64,000 bases of DNA from Certhia americana (lineage: Eukaryota > Chordata > Aves > Passeriformes > Certhiidae): NCBI GenBank assembly GCA_018697195.1, contig CM031879.1, forward strand, positions 41,815,715 to 41,879,714, in the 5' to 3' direction. The stretch's first letter is position 1. The number at the start of each line of letters is the position of its first letter. Position numbers and translations under genes: made by a program. This document shows, piece after piece, positions 26,401 through 41,400 of the stretch. The notes below the pieces were generated by a model, which saw nothing but the letters and a program-made list of their open reading frames with translations, ran no database searches and was not told the origin of the DNA.

Positions 26401-29400
26401 ACACCACGTGAGGATGTTTCAGTTTTCCCTTTTAAATCCAGCACTGCTAGGATGTTGCGATATGGTCTGGGCATGCCCATTCTGGATAACGCTGGGCTCC
26501 TGACAGCGCTGACTCAACTGAGCTCTGCAGGGAGCTCGTATCTCTGCTAAAAATCCTGCACTGAAAGACACCCAAGCTGACTCGACATACAGACAAGTTT
26601 TAAAATCTTCTACCACTGCCTACTAGGAAGATTAAGGCCAATCTAAAGCTCAGCCTGCCCATCAGCTTTGGTTCCAAACTTCAGTCAAAACACCCAGCTC
26701 TGGCCCAAATAAGCTACTTTTAATAAGTAACTTGCCTTAGGCAAAAACATCTTGCAGACAACTGATTTTGAATAGGCTGTGAAATTCTACTATAAAGGTC
26801 TTCTGCCTTCAGTGGCATTTTGATATTTATCTCTTAAGACTAATTTTGTCGCTCTGAGGCTGTCTGCACATGCTTTTTTTCTTTTGCATTCTCCTAAAAC
26901 AAGTTACCACTGCTTCTTTAGTTTAATGTTGTATTGAGGTAGCACAGCCATGACTAAAGTTCAGCTCCCACCTTTTTTCTCTTCCAGAAAAAAAAAAAGA
27001 AAAAAAGAAAAAAAGAAGAAGAAAGTGGGATCAATCAGACATCGCTACTCCTAATTAACGTATTTTTTTACAAAATGTTTAAACGAAGCAAACAGCTTCC
27101 ATATTGGTACACCACTTCTGTACTTAGGGCCCAAATCTTCTTCAAGCTCTCTAGGCTCCACAGAAACTTACATCATAAATCACCTTAAAAATCTTTTTTC
27201 CCCATTGCCATCACCTTATTTTACCTTTTTGGACAGAGCTCTCCCTCTCTCTTGATACCATCCCCATTGGGTCTGAATACAATGGGGACACTTTTTGTCC
27301 TACTTTATACTTGCCAAAACTAGAGGTCATCAAACTGCTTTAACAAAAATACTTACTTAAAGCTATTTTGCAACAAGTGATACTGCAATGAAAACTATAC
27401 CAAAAAAACCCCCCAAGTTACTGAACACATCCAATGCTTCTACAGGCCACTCCATTACCAAATGGTGATTTAAATGCATTGCAGGAAATAAACTCACAGA
27501 TATATATGTGCAATAGTAACAAACTGAAAGAAGGAATATGCTTAAACCACCACTGCTTGTTAATCATGTGGAAGTTCTCCACAATTTAACACAGCAATTC
27601 AACCATGGTGCACTGAAAGTAAAGCTTCAATAACCTGCAGGGAAACATGGCAGCTAATTTCATGCTACAGAGGAGTAAGTCTAATAAAACTGCAGCAGCC
27701 TATATGTAAAAGAGGTTTTTCTCTGTTTCTTAAAATAACCTGAACCCAGAGTTCCGTCTCTGTGGCACAGTATGTCCTGGGACTAACTGAAGCATTGGCT
27801 TAGTACTGACACAAAGCAGAAGGCCAGAAAAAAGGACCAGAAAACACCTTTGCTGACTGGCTCAACTCTCAGCAATACCACTTTGAAGGCACTGCACACT
27901 AATACAAAACCGGCAACTTTAGTTTAGGAATAGCAAAAACTTCAAGGACTAAATTTTGGAAACTTGTACTTCAGGTAGGACCATAAGCATACTGTTAGTG
28001 TTAATTTGACATCTCTTAACATCTACTATTAATCTACAGCTAATATTCTAATTAAATCTTCTGGAAGATAGCAGTTACTCACATGCTGGCAGACCTTGCC
28101 CTAATTAGCTATGCTATTTCAATTAGTTGAAAGCTACAGTATATAAAAAAAAAAACCTCTTTAATGAATATAAAACCAAATCATCTTTCACTTCTCTGCT
28201 GCAGAAATTCAAGGGTATTTCAGGTAAACTGGCAAATATGTTTGCCTTTAAATTAGTTTCATAATATTCTTTGTCTCGGAGGAGGGGATTAAACAGCACT
28301 GAATTCTATATATAGCAGAAGAGATTTTTTTTCACTTACACAGTTCTTGCATTGTTTCTTGGTCTTCAAAATGGATATTAACATCTACTAAGTCACATAT
28401 AACATTAAAATGACTGCAAGTACCTTAAGGTCTTGCCTGGTTGCCAGCAGCTCAGACTCTTTCCCATAAAGATCCAGCTGCAGCTTCTCCATATTTTCTT
28501 TGTGTTTATCATGGGACTTCTGTAAGTCTGCTAGTTTGTCTTTCTCTGCTTTAAGCTCCTGTGCTGATAAAATAGATTGCTGTTGTAGTTTATTCTCCAG
28601 CTCTGCCTAAAATATAAGCATAGAAAGTTTTAGTTAAAGTTACAGACAGTAAAGTTAGCTTAAGCATTTCAATAAAATGCATTTCTACTGCAAGAAGTAA
28701 ATTTTGTACTTCTTATGGAATAACAGTTCAGTAACTTGATATCTGTGATTTTACAGTAACATTTTATAACTAATTTAACAACAAAATTTAATTCACAACA
28801 AAAGACTAAGTGAAACACATTAAGACCAAACATTAAAAATTGGAATAATGTTTCCAAGTGTGCTGGTTTTGGCTGAGGTAGAATTTTCTTCATAGTCATT
28901 AGTATGGGCGCTGTTTTGGATTTGTGGTGGGAATAGTGTTATTGTCCCAGGGATGTTTTAGCTACTGTTTAGCAGTGCTCACACAGAGCCAAAGCCTTTC
29001 CTGCTTCTCACACCACCCCAGCAGCAAGAAATCTGGAGGTACACAAGAATTTGGAGAGGGCACAGCCAGGACAGCTGACCCCACTGACCAAAGGGATACT
29101 CTATACCATATGACATCATGCCCAGCATATGGAGCTGGCAGAAGAAGAAAGGGGAGGGAGTTTGGAGTGATGGTTTTGTCTTCCCAAGTCACCAAGCAGC
29201 TCTGTGGTGCTGAGTTGATGGCTGGGTTAACCCACAACACCAAGACCTAATGTTTCCACAGGCTGCCTAATGCACAAATATGAACATGTAGAATTGGGCA
29301 GCCAAAGCTGGAGCCACATTTAACAGTGCATGGCACACAGCACAACATTCCCTAATGTTGTAAGACATTTGAACTCTTTCCATTATGGTTTTTGAGTTTC

Positions 29401-32400
29401 ATCCTGTCACTCAGATAAATTCTTTTGGTATAATATGAGAAGATGTGGTTTAAAACTGCCATGGACATTTTAAAACACTGCAGAGCTTGTCTAAAAATAC
29501 TCTCACAAAATTCTACTGCTTTACAAGAAAATGGCAGCTCTTGCTTTGCTCCTGAAGCAAAAAACTCACATTCAATCTAGCTTATTTTATCCCTTTATTA
29601 AAATTCAATTCCTATGGAATTTATATTTCAGCACTGGTTCTTTTCATTATTCCTGTTGTTGTTGTTTCTATCTCCAACAGCATCTGAAGACCTCACTTCC
29701 ACATCCTGACCTTATCATTTCCAACAAGACTACAGCAAACAGAGTTTATCACAAAATTATTGACATAAAAGCTCCAGTATTTATCAGAGGAATTTACATT
29801 CATTTTCTTGTAAGAGTAAGAAAGGACAGTCATACCTTTTCTAAAAGGGCAGTTTTTAATTCAGCTTGTAGTGTCTCACTATGTTTTTTCTTCTGCTCAA
29901 AAGATTCCTTTAACTCTCTCAGCTTTCCCTGGAGATGTTGCTCACTTTTTTCTTTTTCCTTCAGAAGACCCTGGATTTCCAGTACTTGTGCTCTTGCTGA
30001 ATCAAGGTCTATAGACAACTGCTTAGAAATCTATATTCAAAAATATTAAGTAACTGTACATAATTTAAATTTAAATCACTATTTGTACATGCTGTTCACA
30101 GAATCAGACCATCCCACAGTCCCACTGCTGTTTCAGAGCTATGTGGCTGAGCACGGGCAGATTTTAAGAACTACCATAACACATTAAAATAATCTGTTAT
30201 TATAATTTTACTAACCAGAGATCAACATTTTTTTATCCATTCTAAATTAAAATCACATAACTTTTCTCACACGAGCAGTAGTTTGGGCTCTCCTGATGCC
30301 CACTGCAGCATACACCAAGCTCATCTTTCTGCACTTTCCACTGAGCACCACAGCACTTCAGCTAAACAAGTGAGGAGCCAGGCAAGTAGCAGCAATAATC
30401 CCAGAGCAATTACCATCACACCTGCACACCCCCAAACCTCTTTCAGACAATAAGTGTCCATCACAGTCTATCAAACTATATCCACTGATCAAATCTTTTC
30501 TGGTTCCTTTAGGGAACAGAAGATGTCTTGGATAAAGAAATCCATGAAAGCAGACGTGTCCTTCACGCTGCCAGCTGCACTGCATGGTCTGAATGCTCAT
30601 CTTTGAAAAAGAAGTACATTTGGTCCTTATGTAGTCACAAGCGACTTACACAAGTTTGAAAATGCAATTCAATCCTTCAAGGATATCCAAAAATGTCCTG
30701 TCAACTATACTGAGAATATACTGAATAAGCCTGACAATAGATCTAAGGAGATGAAATAACAGCTTTTATTGTATGAAAATACAAAAGAAAATGGGGACAC
30801 AGTAATACCAAGTAATTGTTTCACTAAGGAAAAAACCTGAAGGGTTAAAATCTACAGTATGTGGAACACAGAAAACTACGACTAAAACCTATATTTTAAG
30901 GCTTCACATTACCCTCTAGGAAAGTTTTAGTATCACATTATTTTAGTGCCAAAGATAGTTTACAATTTGAGAAATGAAACATCTTTATCTCTCATCATTC
31001 CCAGCAGGTGAGACTGAAAATCAATCTCTTAAATAGTTATTATTATTGGGCTTTAGGGTTTTTTTTTAACTAAGTGGACAACTTACCCCCTCCTTTTTCT
31101 CCAGTGAGTTTTTCAATTCATTCCTCTCTTTAGCTACAGATTCTGTTTGCATCTGAAGTTGGTGTTTCAATTCTTGGCAAGATTTTTCCTAAAAAACATA
31201 AGAGAAGGAAATACTCCTGTTACCTTCTAAGACCATGTATGGAGTATTTTTGCAGGAGTTACAAATCCGTAAAAATAACACTTTCATTTCTTAATGAAAA
31301 ATCTTACCTTCTCAACTGCAGACATTTTCAGCTCAAAACCTCTCAAAACTTTAAGTGGCAAATCTAACCCACACATCTGATGCCCTGTACTAATAAACTC
31401 AGCCAGGTGCCCGAATTTTTCTGATTAGGAATAAACTCCCTATTTGAAGCTGTGGCTGGCATCCCTCCTCCCTCTTGATGAAGTAGTAGGCTCATTGGTC
31501 TCCTCAGGATCTAAAATTCCCTCATGTTCTAAAACTCACAAGCAAGAACATTTGCAGACCTCCACGCATATGCAACCGTATGTTAAGCCCAAATACTACA
31601 CATTATAGATAATGGAGATCCTCCAAAAGACTACAGAACTAAATGCAGAATCCTGACTACTATCTTAAAGTCTAAATTGGGGAGAAAATCCTTCAAGTTT
31701 TTGAGGAGAAATCTTTAAACAGCAGTAACCAAGAAAAGCAAACAAAAGAGCTTTTCTTCAAAAAGTGAATGAGTAAGAGAAAAATGTTCTTTTTACCTAG
31801 GAGCAGAGGTTTTTTTTAGATCAGAATAAAAGCAGCTCTGAATGGGTTCTGGAAAATGGTGACATGTAAGATGAGAAGAGTATGAGAAAGACACCCTTTC
31901 CATGTGTGAGACATTCATATTATCAAGGCAGAAGAGGTAAGAAAAAGGTGTATTTTAACCCCAGTAATAGTTGACTCTCTTTACCAGAACAGGTTGCTCT
32001 CATGGTCAAGCACTTGTTACACTGTCACTTGTGAGACATTCCTGAAATTCAAATAGTTCTAGTAGTCCAATAATACCTTAAGCTAGGCATTCCCCAAATG
32101 ACAGATGATGTTACTCTCTCTGCAGTATGCAGCTTTCCAGCATGTCCAGACAAGTGCACAGGAAGTTCTATGTATGAAGACTTCAGAAAGGAAACTAAAA
32201 TGGCCTCAGAAAAATAACTTCTTCCATATTACAGCATTTTAGCAGGTTCTAGAACTTTGTGTTGTTATGATACAGTGGATGGATTTTTTAAGAGGGGGAC
32301 ATTTGCCATCTAATTGTTTCACCACTTGTCATCTCCATTTAGTTTCTTCACTATGGTAAAGGCGTGCAGCAAGAAGAAAGGATTCTGTTATGTGATATGA

Positions 32401-35400
32401 CTGATGTTTACTACTGTAAATATCCAGGCAAAAATTTATGGTGCAAAACATGTATGAACCACTAAAAATCACAATTTGGTTTTCCTTATAGTAATAAATC
32501 TTCAGGAATTGTACACTGTTCTCAAACAGAAAGCAAAGTCATTTTATCAGAATGTATATACATCAAACTTAATGCCTAATTAAAGAATCTACTAACCATT
32601 TCTGCCATAGCTGCTTTTCCTTTTTTAATTTCTTTTTCTAATTCCTCCTTTCTTTTTTTGAAGGATTCAGAGCTTTTTGAGAGCTTATCTTTGGTATCTG
32701 TAAGGTCCTTTAATAGGGTGTCCTTCTCTAATTTCACTTGTTGCAGCTCTGATGTGGCTGCTTGCATTTTACAATCAAGTTCCTTGAGCTGTTTACTTGT
32801 ATCTTGATTTGATTTCTCAAGGTTTTGTTTGAGACTGGCCTTTTCTGCCTCCTGCTTTGAAATTTGTTGGTTTGCTTGGTCAAGGGCCTCAGATTTCTTC
32901 TGCAAATCCAATTGAGCATTAGACATCCTGCAAATACAAAAGGATAAAACATACTTTTTTGAAGTTCTTTTTCACAGGTTCTTTTGTATCCTTAAATGTC
33001 TCTATTTTCATCCATGGGCATTACATCTTTCCAGTTAAGATGAAACAGCAACTTCAGAAACTAGTTTTGAGATGGTTCTTTCTTCCTCAACTATAATGAA
33101 CAGAAACTACCCCTTTTGCTTATGGATAAATTGCAAATTTGTATTTGGAAAAGGTTACAGAGCTATGGATATTTAAAGATGGACCTCACTACATCAAACT
33201 GTTTAGATATTTAGCTGACAACAAACACAGTGAATAAAATGAAGAAGGGTAGTGAATCACAGCAGTCAGTGATTCCTGTGAGACATGGCAGATGGAGTGA
33301 AGGACAACAGGTGGGATACAACACAGTTCTTAAAGCAGAGGGGACACAGCACTTATTTATGACTTTATCAAATCATAGGTGAGAAGCAGAAAATTTCAAC
33401 TCTAGTCCAAACTGCCCCAGTTTTACATCTGACTTTGAAAAGTACTGTAACACAGGAAACACATACTCTTCTCTTGCTGCTTCAAGTTGTTTACTCAATT
33501 CTGCTGTCCGGAGGTCTAATTCTTTAGACTGATGTCGCTGTTGCTGTAGCTCCTGAAGAGCTTGGTCTTTACTTGCTCTAGCATCAAGAATGTCACCTTC
33601 AAGTTTCTGAGAGAGAACAAAAAGATAGAACCATCAGAAGACAACCAAGAAAATAAAAATAGCAATAAAAAGCAAAGTCATCTAGTCTGTGAGTAGCATT
33701 AACTGTAGAAAGCAGTCACAACTCCCACACATCATCTACCTGTTTCATTACTCTGCGATTTAGCTTTCCCTGTTTAGTTCCTGCTAATGATCTGCTCCTC
33801 TAGAATTGAACTATTTTGGTAAAATATTCTGAAAGTATCTTTAAATTAAAGGCCGAGCAGGCATTTTACTACAAAGTAATAGATAAAAAGCTTTACACCA
33901 AAAGCAAGGACACAAAATAGAGCAGCAAAGAAATTCTATGCGTGCCTGGAAGAGGTTTTTCTTCTGCTTTTTTTTCCCAAAGCTACCTTTGCACTCACAT
34001 GGAATAAAAAGAACACAAGATCCTTCAGCAAATGGGCACTGTTTAGACTCTTCAACATACTGGCTGTTTTACAGGCACTTCTGCTTTCACACAGAGGTCA
34101 TAAAACAAAGGGGCCAAGTTTCTCCAAAAAAATTCCTGAGGGCTTATTGGTTTCTAATACTTTTTTTTTATTATTTTATATGCCCCACATTCAACTGGAA
34201 TAATCTCAAAGAATGGTGATGATGCCAAGATTTTACATAGAATTGCATTCCTGTTGACAACATCAACAACCCTGCTCAGTTTCACACTTCAGCTACCAGG
34301 AACCTCATAAAATCATATGCAAGCAAGGTCATATTTTTCCCAAAGACTTGTGAAACTTCAGCGAAAGAATGAATACTAAAAAAACAGATCAAAGTAGGCA
34401 AGAAAAAACCCCAGTGTCCAAAAGAAGAGGTGGAAGAACAAAATATTTATGCCAATAATGAAATACATGACAGCTTTAATTTTTTGTAGTATTGGATTTA
34501 AAATTTCTTACAGGGAAAACAATCTTCATTCTCTTCTATAGAGCACAAAAGCTAGGAAAAACACCCAACTCAGTCTTGAACATAAAGACTACTACCCTCC
34601 CTCAGAACAGACAGACAACATTGCAAAACCAGTTCTGCATTGCTCCCATGATCCCTGTAGCACATGCCCATGATCCCTGTATCATATTCTTTCGTGTGTT
34701 ATGAATTTTGACTACCAAGAACTTTTAAAAAGTAGTGAACAAAGCTCAAAGCCCAGCTTTTAAAGCTCTCAAGGATTAGGACTATATCCTTATCCTTAAC
34801 TGAAAATACTAGTATATGATAACACTAAAAAGTTCTGCAAACCTTCTGCCAGAATTATGTGGACTTTAAAATAAAAACTGATTTCAGAAGCGGAATGCAA
34901 AAGTCCAGATCAAGTTAAGAGATGATGAAATAGTGATAAATAAATTTTGCAAAAATCCTACTGAAAGGCTTCGGAAATAAATTAAACCAGACAGGCAGTG
35001 CTAAGCAGGGCTAGCCAATATAACACATATTCATTATTCCCTGTTACTACTTGTAAGTGTTTAACTTCAAACTTGAAAACTCTAATTTTGGGACATATTC
35101 ATGTTCCCCCACACAACCATTTCCAGGTAGCAGAAGGGTTGGTAGAAGCACACACAGAGGAAAATGACAGTATAGTGGCAGTGTCATAGGCCTATCTTCT
35201 TAATGTGATATACTAGCATGGAAGAAGAGAACAGGATGAATCAATTACATGGTGAATCAGGAAACATTAGTGAGAAAGAAAACCCACAGACGCAGTATTG
35301 ATATAATCCTTCCCCCCTAATTTGAGCACAGCTTTTATCACATGCTGCCTAACAGCAGAGATCAGTTTCTGTAAGTCCAGATACTGCGTTCAATACAAAC

Positions 35401-38400
35401 CTTAAGCTGTGCCTCTAGTTCTTCCGTTTTCTGTTCTAAAGAAAGGCATTTTTCTTTGTACTCTTTAAGATTGGCTTCCAGCTGAGTACAGTATTCCTGC
35501 TTGTCATTCAGCTTAGCTGTAACCTGATCCAGCTGAGCGCTGACCTTATTTAACTCCTGGGTAAAACAAAAATACAAAGGTTGTTACTTTTCAAATAACT
35601 TCAAAAATTACTAATGACATATATGCTTTAAATGATCTAATGTGTCCAAATTAAAAAGGAAAATAATGTTTATTTTTTACTCTGAGGGGCAGGAAACTGA
35701 AAGGGGAAATAAAAAAAAATGCACAAATTCCCTCTGTTTCACTGGAAAAAAATATTTTAAAGCCTCAATATTCTACAGGCTCTGGGCTATATGTTAACAA
35801 AGGTGTTTCAAGTTGTAAATGGAAGAGGAATTGTAGGTAATAAAGGCACTAGAAAATAATGTTAAAAAGCCTAAATAAAATTTTTGATGTTTTTGTTTGT
35901 CATTAAATCAACCATCAAAGAGGAAAGCAAATAATGTGGAAATGCTCAGTTCTCCACATACCAGAGATGATTTGAAAACATTTTCAACGCAAATAAATTT
36001 GCCTAGTAACACATTCACCTAGTAACCACTACAATGATAGCTACATCAAAGTTCACTGCTCTCCAACCAAGCTGATGTATTTAATTATCAATTAATTATT
36101 TAATGGCTGCAAAAAGTTGCTCCTGCTTACTGCAAATAATTACATTCCCATGCTACAAAATGGTGCCATATTAACATCTGCTGGACATTTCCATGAAGAC
36201 CACTGCAGCACTGATTTTAACTATGCAAATATTTGATTCAACAGATGGTAAAATGCTTCATTAGGATTAAAACACATTAAAAACCATGTAATTTTATCAC
36301 CAGCATTTTGAGTTTTTTGTCAGCTGGCACACAGAATTATTTCTGAATACTGGCAGCTGATAGGAAATTTATCTGAGTCACCAATAAGAGTTAAACGTTT
36401 TTGCTTCTACTGAGTTCATCTCTACAATATTCTGAACAATAACTCTACAGTAAACAATGGACTCTCAAGTAAATTCCTTGCACTGCAAAATGTATCTGCT
36501 GCAGAGCAGCAAAAAGAAATTAATGCATACCACATGGCTAAAATATCCTAAATGATCATTTCCCAATGCTTATTCATATGTTTATTGAGTTTGTAAGCAG
36601 ACTATTCTTAGGCTTTTAAGCAGTTAGAAACTTTATGTGTCACTTGATACCTGTTGTTTATCTTGCAGTGCATTCTGGGCAGTGTCCAGATGGTTCTGTA
36701 GATCTGCCCTCTGAGCAGCTTTTGATGCTTCTGCTGAAAGTAGTAATTCAGTCTTTGCTTTTACCTGAAAGACAAATTGTATTTCACTAAAACATCTGTT
36801 TTACCATAGCTCATTCTAATTTTTTGACAGACATCAGTAAGTTTATTAGTAGAATCAGCAGTATTCATGTGTTAGTGTATGTATCTCCTTGTAGAAAAAT
36901 GCTCCTTTTCCCAAATGGGAAATCACAACCAGAATTTTTCATCACCATAAAAAACGGAGATCCCTTACCTGCACATCAAGTTGTGACACTTTCTCTCTAC
37001 TTTCATTTAACTGACTGGTTAGTTCAGCGACATTTGTTTCCAGGGAAAGCACACGATCTTGAGCAGCTCTTAGGTGTGCCTTTTGTTCCTGCACCTGTTC
37101 ATGCAAATTCTCTTGGGCTTGTTTATGACTTTCTGATTGATTCTTCAGCTTCTCTGTCAGCTGAGTTACCTGCAGTGGAAAAAAAAGAATGTGAGAAGGC
37201 TGGAACAGCATGTCCAAGGAAGTAAAAACAATTTTATTGTGTCTTATTATGGCTCTGGAGACTCAATGCTCTCACATTTCTTTTCCTGAACTATTACAGT
37301 AAAGCTATATTGTACACAACACCAGAGTTTAAATAGGTTACCCGCTGAAAATAGAAGCAAAAGGGAATAGTCAATTTGGCCTTTATGTAACAGAAACAAA
37401 ATACTAAGGAGACAACAAATACAGGCTAAACCGAATTTTGGGATTGAAAGGAGGACTCAAACCTCTTTCTAAAACGAGTGAAAAAGAAATATATATTGTA
37501 TTTATTTATATATAGTTGTAACTATAGTTTTTTACAAGTATACACACATACAAATACATATATAAAGTTACATAGTTATACAATACAACTATTTGTAAGT
37601 ACATATTACTGGCATATGTACAAATTAAATATCTAGGAATTCCTTTCCCTATGCTGATAGCATGGAAGTCACCAAAACTTTTCACACAAATCGTGTGAAA
37701 TTTACAGTAAGATCTTTAAAGTAAGTTTTAAAGAAATGGAACAGTATAGAAAAGATTAGTGAGATCTCTGATGAGATAGAAAAAAAAGGAAACAAGATTT
37801 GAATGAATGAAAAGAAACAGATCTCAAAGTTCTTTACCTGTATTTGTAATGCATGGTTTTTCTCTTGTAGCTGGTTAAGAACCGCAGTTTCTCCTTCACC
37901 AGCTTGAATTTTTGCATATAAGTCCTCTCTCTCCTTTTCTAGCAGAGAAATGTTGTCCTTACTTTTTTGAAGCAAAGCCTCAAGATTTTGAATTTTTTGG
38001 TCCTTATCTCCAATTTGTCGTAGTACTTGCTCCAGATCATTCTAGACAAGAACACAATAGTGTTTAATTATAAGGACTTTAAAAGTTGGGCCTAATGCAT
38101 AAAATATTGGATAAATTTATCAAACACTTTCCATACATTTTATTCCAGATTTGTAAGTTGATTTACTTAAACTAATATAATTCCTGCAAGTCACTTCTAG
38201 AAAGAAAAGGTATTCAGCATAATGAAACCCTGGAACCCACTTTCACATGAGGATATATAACTATATTACCTGGGCTTCTCGTAGTTTTGCTGTTGTATTT
38301 TGCTGAAGTGTCTGCTGCTCCTGGTGCTGCTGCTTTGCCTTTTCTAATTGATGTTGCAATTCTGTGGAATTTGCTGCTTTTTCCTTTAGCTGAAAAAAGG

Positions 38401-41400
38401 CCCCAAAACGAAATACCAAACAAACCAGAATAATGAGTGGAAAAAAAGCACCATTCAGTATGCTAATTGTACTTAACGTTCGCTCTAACTATAAAAGATT
38501 TTGGTGCTATCATGGCTATTTAAAAACTTGTATTAAAAAAATCTGTAACACTAGATGAAAATCTAATCAAAGCATTCATTATAATTAATTGGTGAGATTC
38601 TATGTCACAAGCAAGAATTATAAAACAATTATCAGATGCATGTAATTTAGCTCTCAATCTAAAACGTAAAAAATTTTTAGTATGTTTTTTGCAATAGTTG
38701 TTAAGATGCAACATGACTGATAATACAGATACCTGTAAAACAACATTATTATTACTTTTTTTGGCAATTTCAGTAGCAACTGTCAGTCATTATTTTAGTA
38801 GCAACTTCAGTTTAGCAGTCTCTCCACTTCTATACTAGTCAAGGCCTGCAAATTAGCTATATTTTAAAGCTTTGAAGACATACCACTCAGATATTTGGCC
38901 AATCCCCCTACAGTCAGCAGAAAATCAGCAACATATACAAGATACTCATTAAGCAAATAAAGATTAATAAAACAAGTGTTTTCTGCCCATCCACCCCACA
39001 CTGATTATTAACTATCAATGACCTGCCATGTTCACTTTTTCTTCACGTAGGGCTTTATCTTAAAAAAATATCTACACACAAAACTACCCATATGGGCCTA
39101 TGTGCACCTAAGTAACTTTTTATAAGACCCTTAGACAAAGCTCATAAGTACAAAATGCATAAGTTTTGTTCATTTTTTAAGCACCACAAACACACATACA
39201 TCTGTAAAGACAAGCAGCATCTAAGCAGATTTTGATAATTTTACTGTAAGTCCTTGACAGTATTAGTCAAAAGAAATTCCCACAAGAACAAACTTTATAA
39301 ATTGCAATATAATCACAAGTGTGTGTGCAGACATATCACCAGAACCAGAACAAATTATAGCCTGCATAAAAAACCCTACCTGCTCTTCAGCACGAGAAAG
39401 TTTTAATTGTAGGTCAGCCACCTGCTGCTCTTTGTCCATCAGTTTCTCACTGGACAGCTGCCTCTGTTCCTTGAGCCGCCCATGTGCTTCCCCTAACTGG
39501 CGCTCTGTTTCTAGGAGTTTACTGTGCAACTGCAAAAAAGAGTCATCCAGTTTTTCAGTCATTCCTTTGCCAACAGTGATATAGACTCATTTTGAGCAAT
39601 GTTTATGCAAAGTTTTCATAACCCAGAGCAAAACAAGTCCATGACCTCCTGGAGTCATAAGTCACCTCATACACCTCAGAAAAACAACTATGTAAAAAAC
39701 AGCATCAACTGCACACACAAGAAGGGATCTTCAAAAAAGTGGGTTGGAAACATCCAGAAACATCCTCATTTATCTATACAGGAGCCCTTCAAAACAAGTT
39801 ACAGAGATTTAACAGAAATAGGGTAATCCTTCAAAAGCATAAGGACTATCATGTAAAATAGTGATTCTTTGGGCCATTTCAATTGTCCAGTTCACCAACT
39901 GACTCCTGTAAGACCCATTGGCTGAAGCACCCTGCCTTTACCTGCTCCACTGCCTCCCACAATATACTGTTCTGCACTGCTAGAATATTAATTTTTAGCT
40001 TGAGCTGGCTAGTAATGACATTCATTCTCTGCAGAGAATGAGATACATGAATAGTCAGTGTACGATACACAGCAACTTTGGTGGCTTACAGTTCAGTACC
40101 TTCCAGCAGCAGATTAAGTACATGGTTGTGCTCTTCCAGCTGGACACAATCCTGCTTCATGATTTTATCAGTCATTAAAAACAGTACTGGACAATTTTCA
40201 AAGTGCAAGGATTCACTGTTCTAAAAAGCTCTTTTCATAAAACCAGCTTATTCTACATGAAACTGTCACTATAGGTCCTGGGTTGCCTACTTCTACATGA
40301 ACACATTCAAGGACACAATGACCTTTTAACTCAGTGCAAAACCAGAGAGTAGATCAGACCTTGCAACACAGCAAGAACTTTACGTAGGTTGTGGGAAACT
40401 GTGAATTAAGCTTGCTCCCCTATGCACTTACATCCAAGGCCCTTGAACCATTCACCTTTTAACTCCAGGTCCTCCCTTCAATACCCCTAACCCTTACTCA
40501 TGCTTTCCTTAAATCCCTACTGTGCAAAAGGCAGCCCAATTTTATTGTTCACTGCGAGCAGTGACTGTTTGACCAACTGGCTGCCTAGCAGAGCAGAAAA
40601 AGGAACAGTGATTGTGATATCATTATACTTTCCACCCAAGCATTAAGGGGGGGTGAAGCCTCTCTCCTGCTGTCTGTTTCCCAAAGAATTTAACACTGAG
40701 AAACTTAACACTGAAGTCCTTTAGGCCATCGGTCAAAATTAAGCTCAAGTTATCTAACAATGCAAAAGTTTAAAGGGTTTGGAGACAGGGAAATAAATGT
40801 ATCCATGACGTATCTTCTTAAAAAATCAAGCTAAATTTATCTGTCCACAACCACAAAAATCATGAGTGAAAAGCTGTTTGGCATGTGGCCAAGGTGCTGA
40901 TTGCTAATGGTGACTGTACAGTTAAGAAAGGGGTAGGAGAAGAGGAAGGACAGGGTGAGGAAAGAGACCATAATCTCTCCTTCAGTAACGAAGAACATTT
41001 GTCTTTTCTTGCAGGATCACCAAATTATAAAATATTTCCTCCTCACTAAAAATACAAACAAGAACTGTAAAAAAAAAAAAACTTTTGAAGAAAGGGTGCG
41101 ACAAGATAGCTATTAACTATTCATGGCTATGCTGATATCCAGAGAAAATATTTGTAAAGAAGGAAATCTGTAAGCAATATTTTATACTAATTACTTTTAT
41201 TACAGGCATGGTTAAGTATTTTTGAAGAACTTTAAGATGACATTTAAGTAAACAGGATCATAAAATCCAGGATTAACCTATGCTACAGAATGCAAAAAAA
41301 ATCATGAAAAAAGATCTAGACTTGAAAAGATACAATCAAGTAGATTCAAGTTTTCTCAACAGAATTTATTAGCAATTAACATTTCTTCAAATCTGAAGGA

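Larger units (their letters stand above)
26005..26520. other. Intronic CpG-rich island
   Basis: A sharply bounded GC-rich block in an AT-rich intron, with roughly 30 CpG dinucleotides counted by eye between about 26005 and 26420. The flanks have almost none. It contains the TCCA/TCCC microsatellite and a CTCF-like motif. Long open frames occur on both strands (for example 25901-26503 plus), as expected by chance in GC-rich DNA. No protein family recognised. It may be a regulatory island, an alternative promoter, or an old insertion. Confidence 0.6.
23287..28423 (-). other. EEA1 intron 22 (5.1 kb)
   Basis: One of the longer introns in the window. It holds a CpG-rich island at about 26005-26520, a TCCA/TCCC microsatellite and a purine tract. 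The remainder is AT-rich and unannotated. Confidence 0.65.

Noticed and set aside
25901..26503. A 200-codon plus-strand open frame through the CpG-rich island
   Set aside because: It runs through a TCCA/TCCC microsatellite and out into AT-rich intron, with no domain, codon pattern or family resemblance. Overlapping long frames exist on both strands, as expected from GC-rich composition.
29531..30049. A 172-codon plus-strand open frame
   Set aside because: Its right half is the antisense shadow of EEA1 exon 21 and its left half is AT-rich intron. There is no recognisable product.
30097..30115. A CR1-like 'cacagaatcagaccat' sequence
   Set aside because: Only the first dozen bases resemble the CR1 end. 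The following sequence does not continue the match.
38270..38389. An apparent one-base frameshift in EEA1 exon 13
   Set aside because: On a first reading an A-run seemed one base too long. Recounting gives 120 nt, a whole number of codons, with the expected EEA1 frame throughout.
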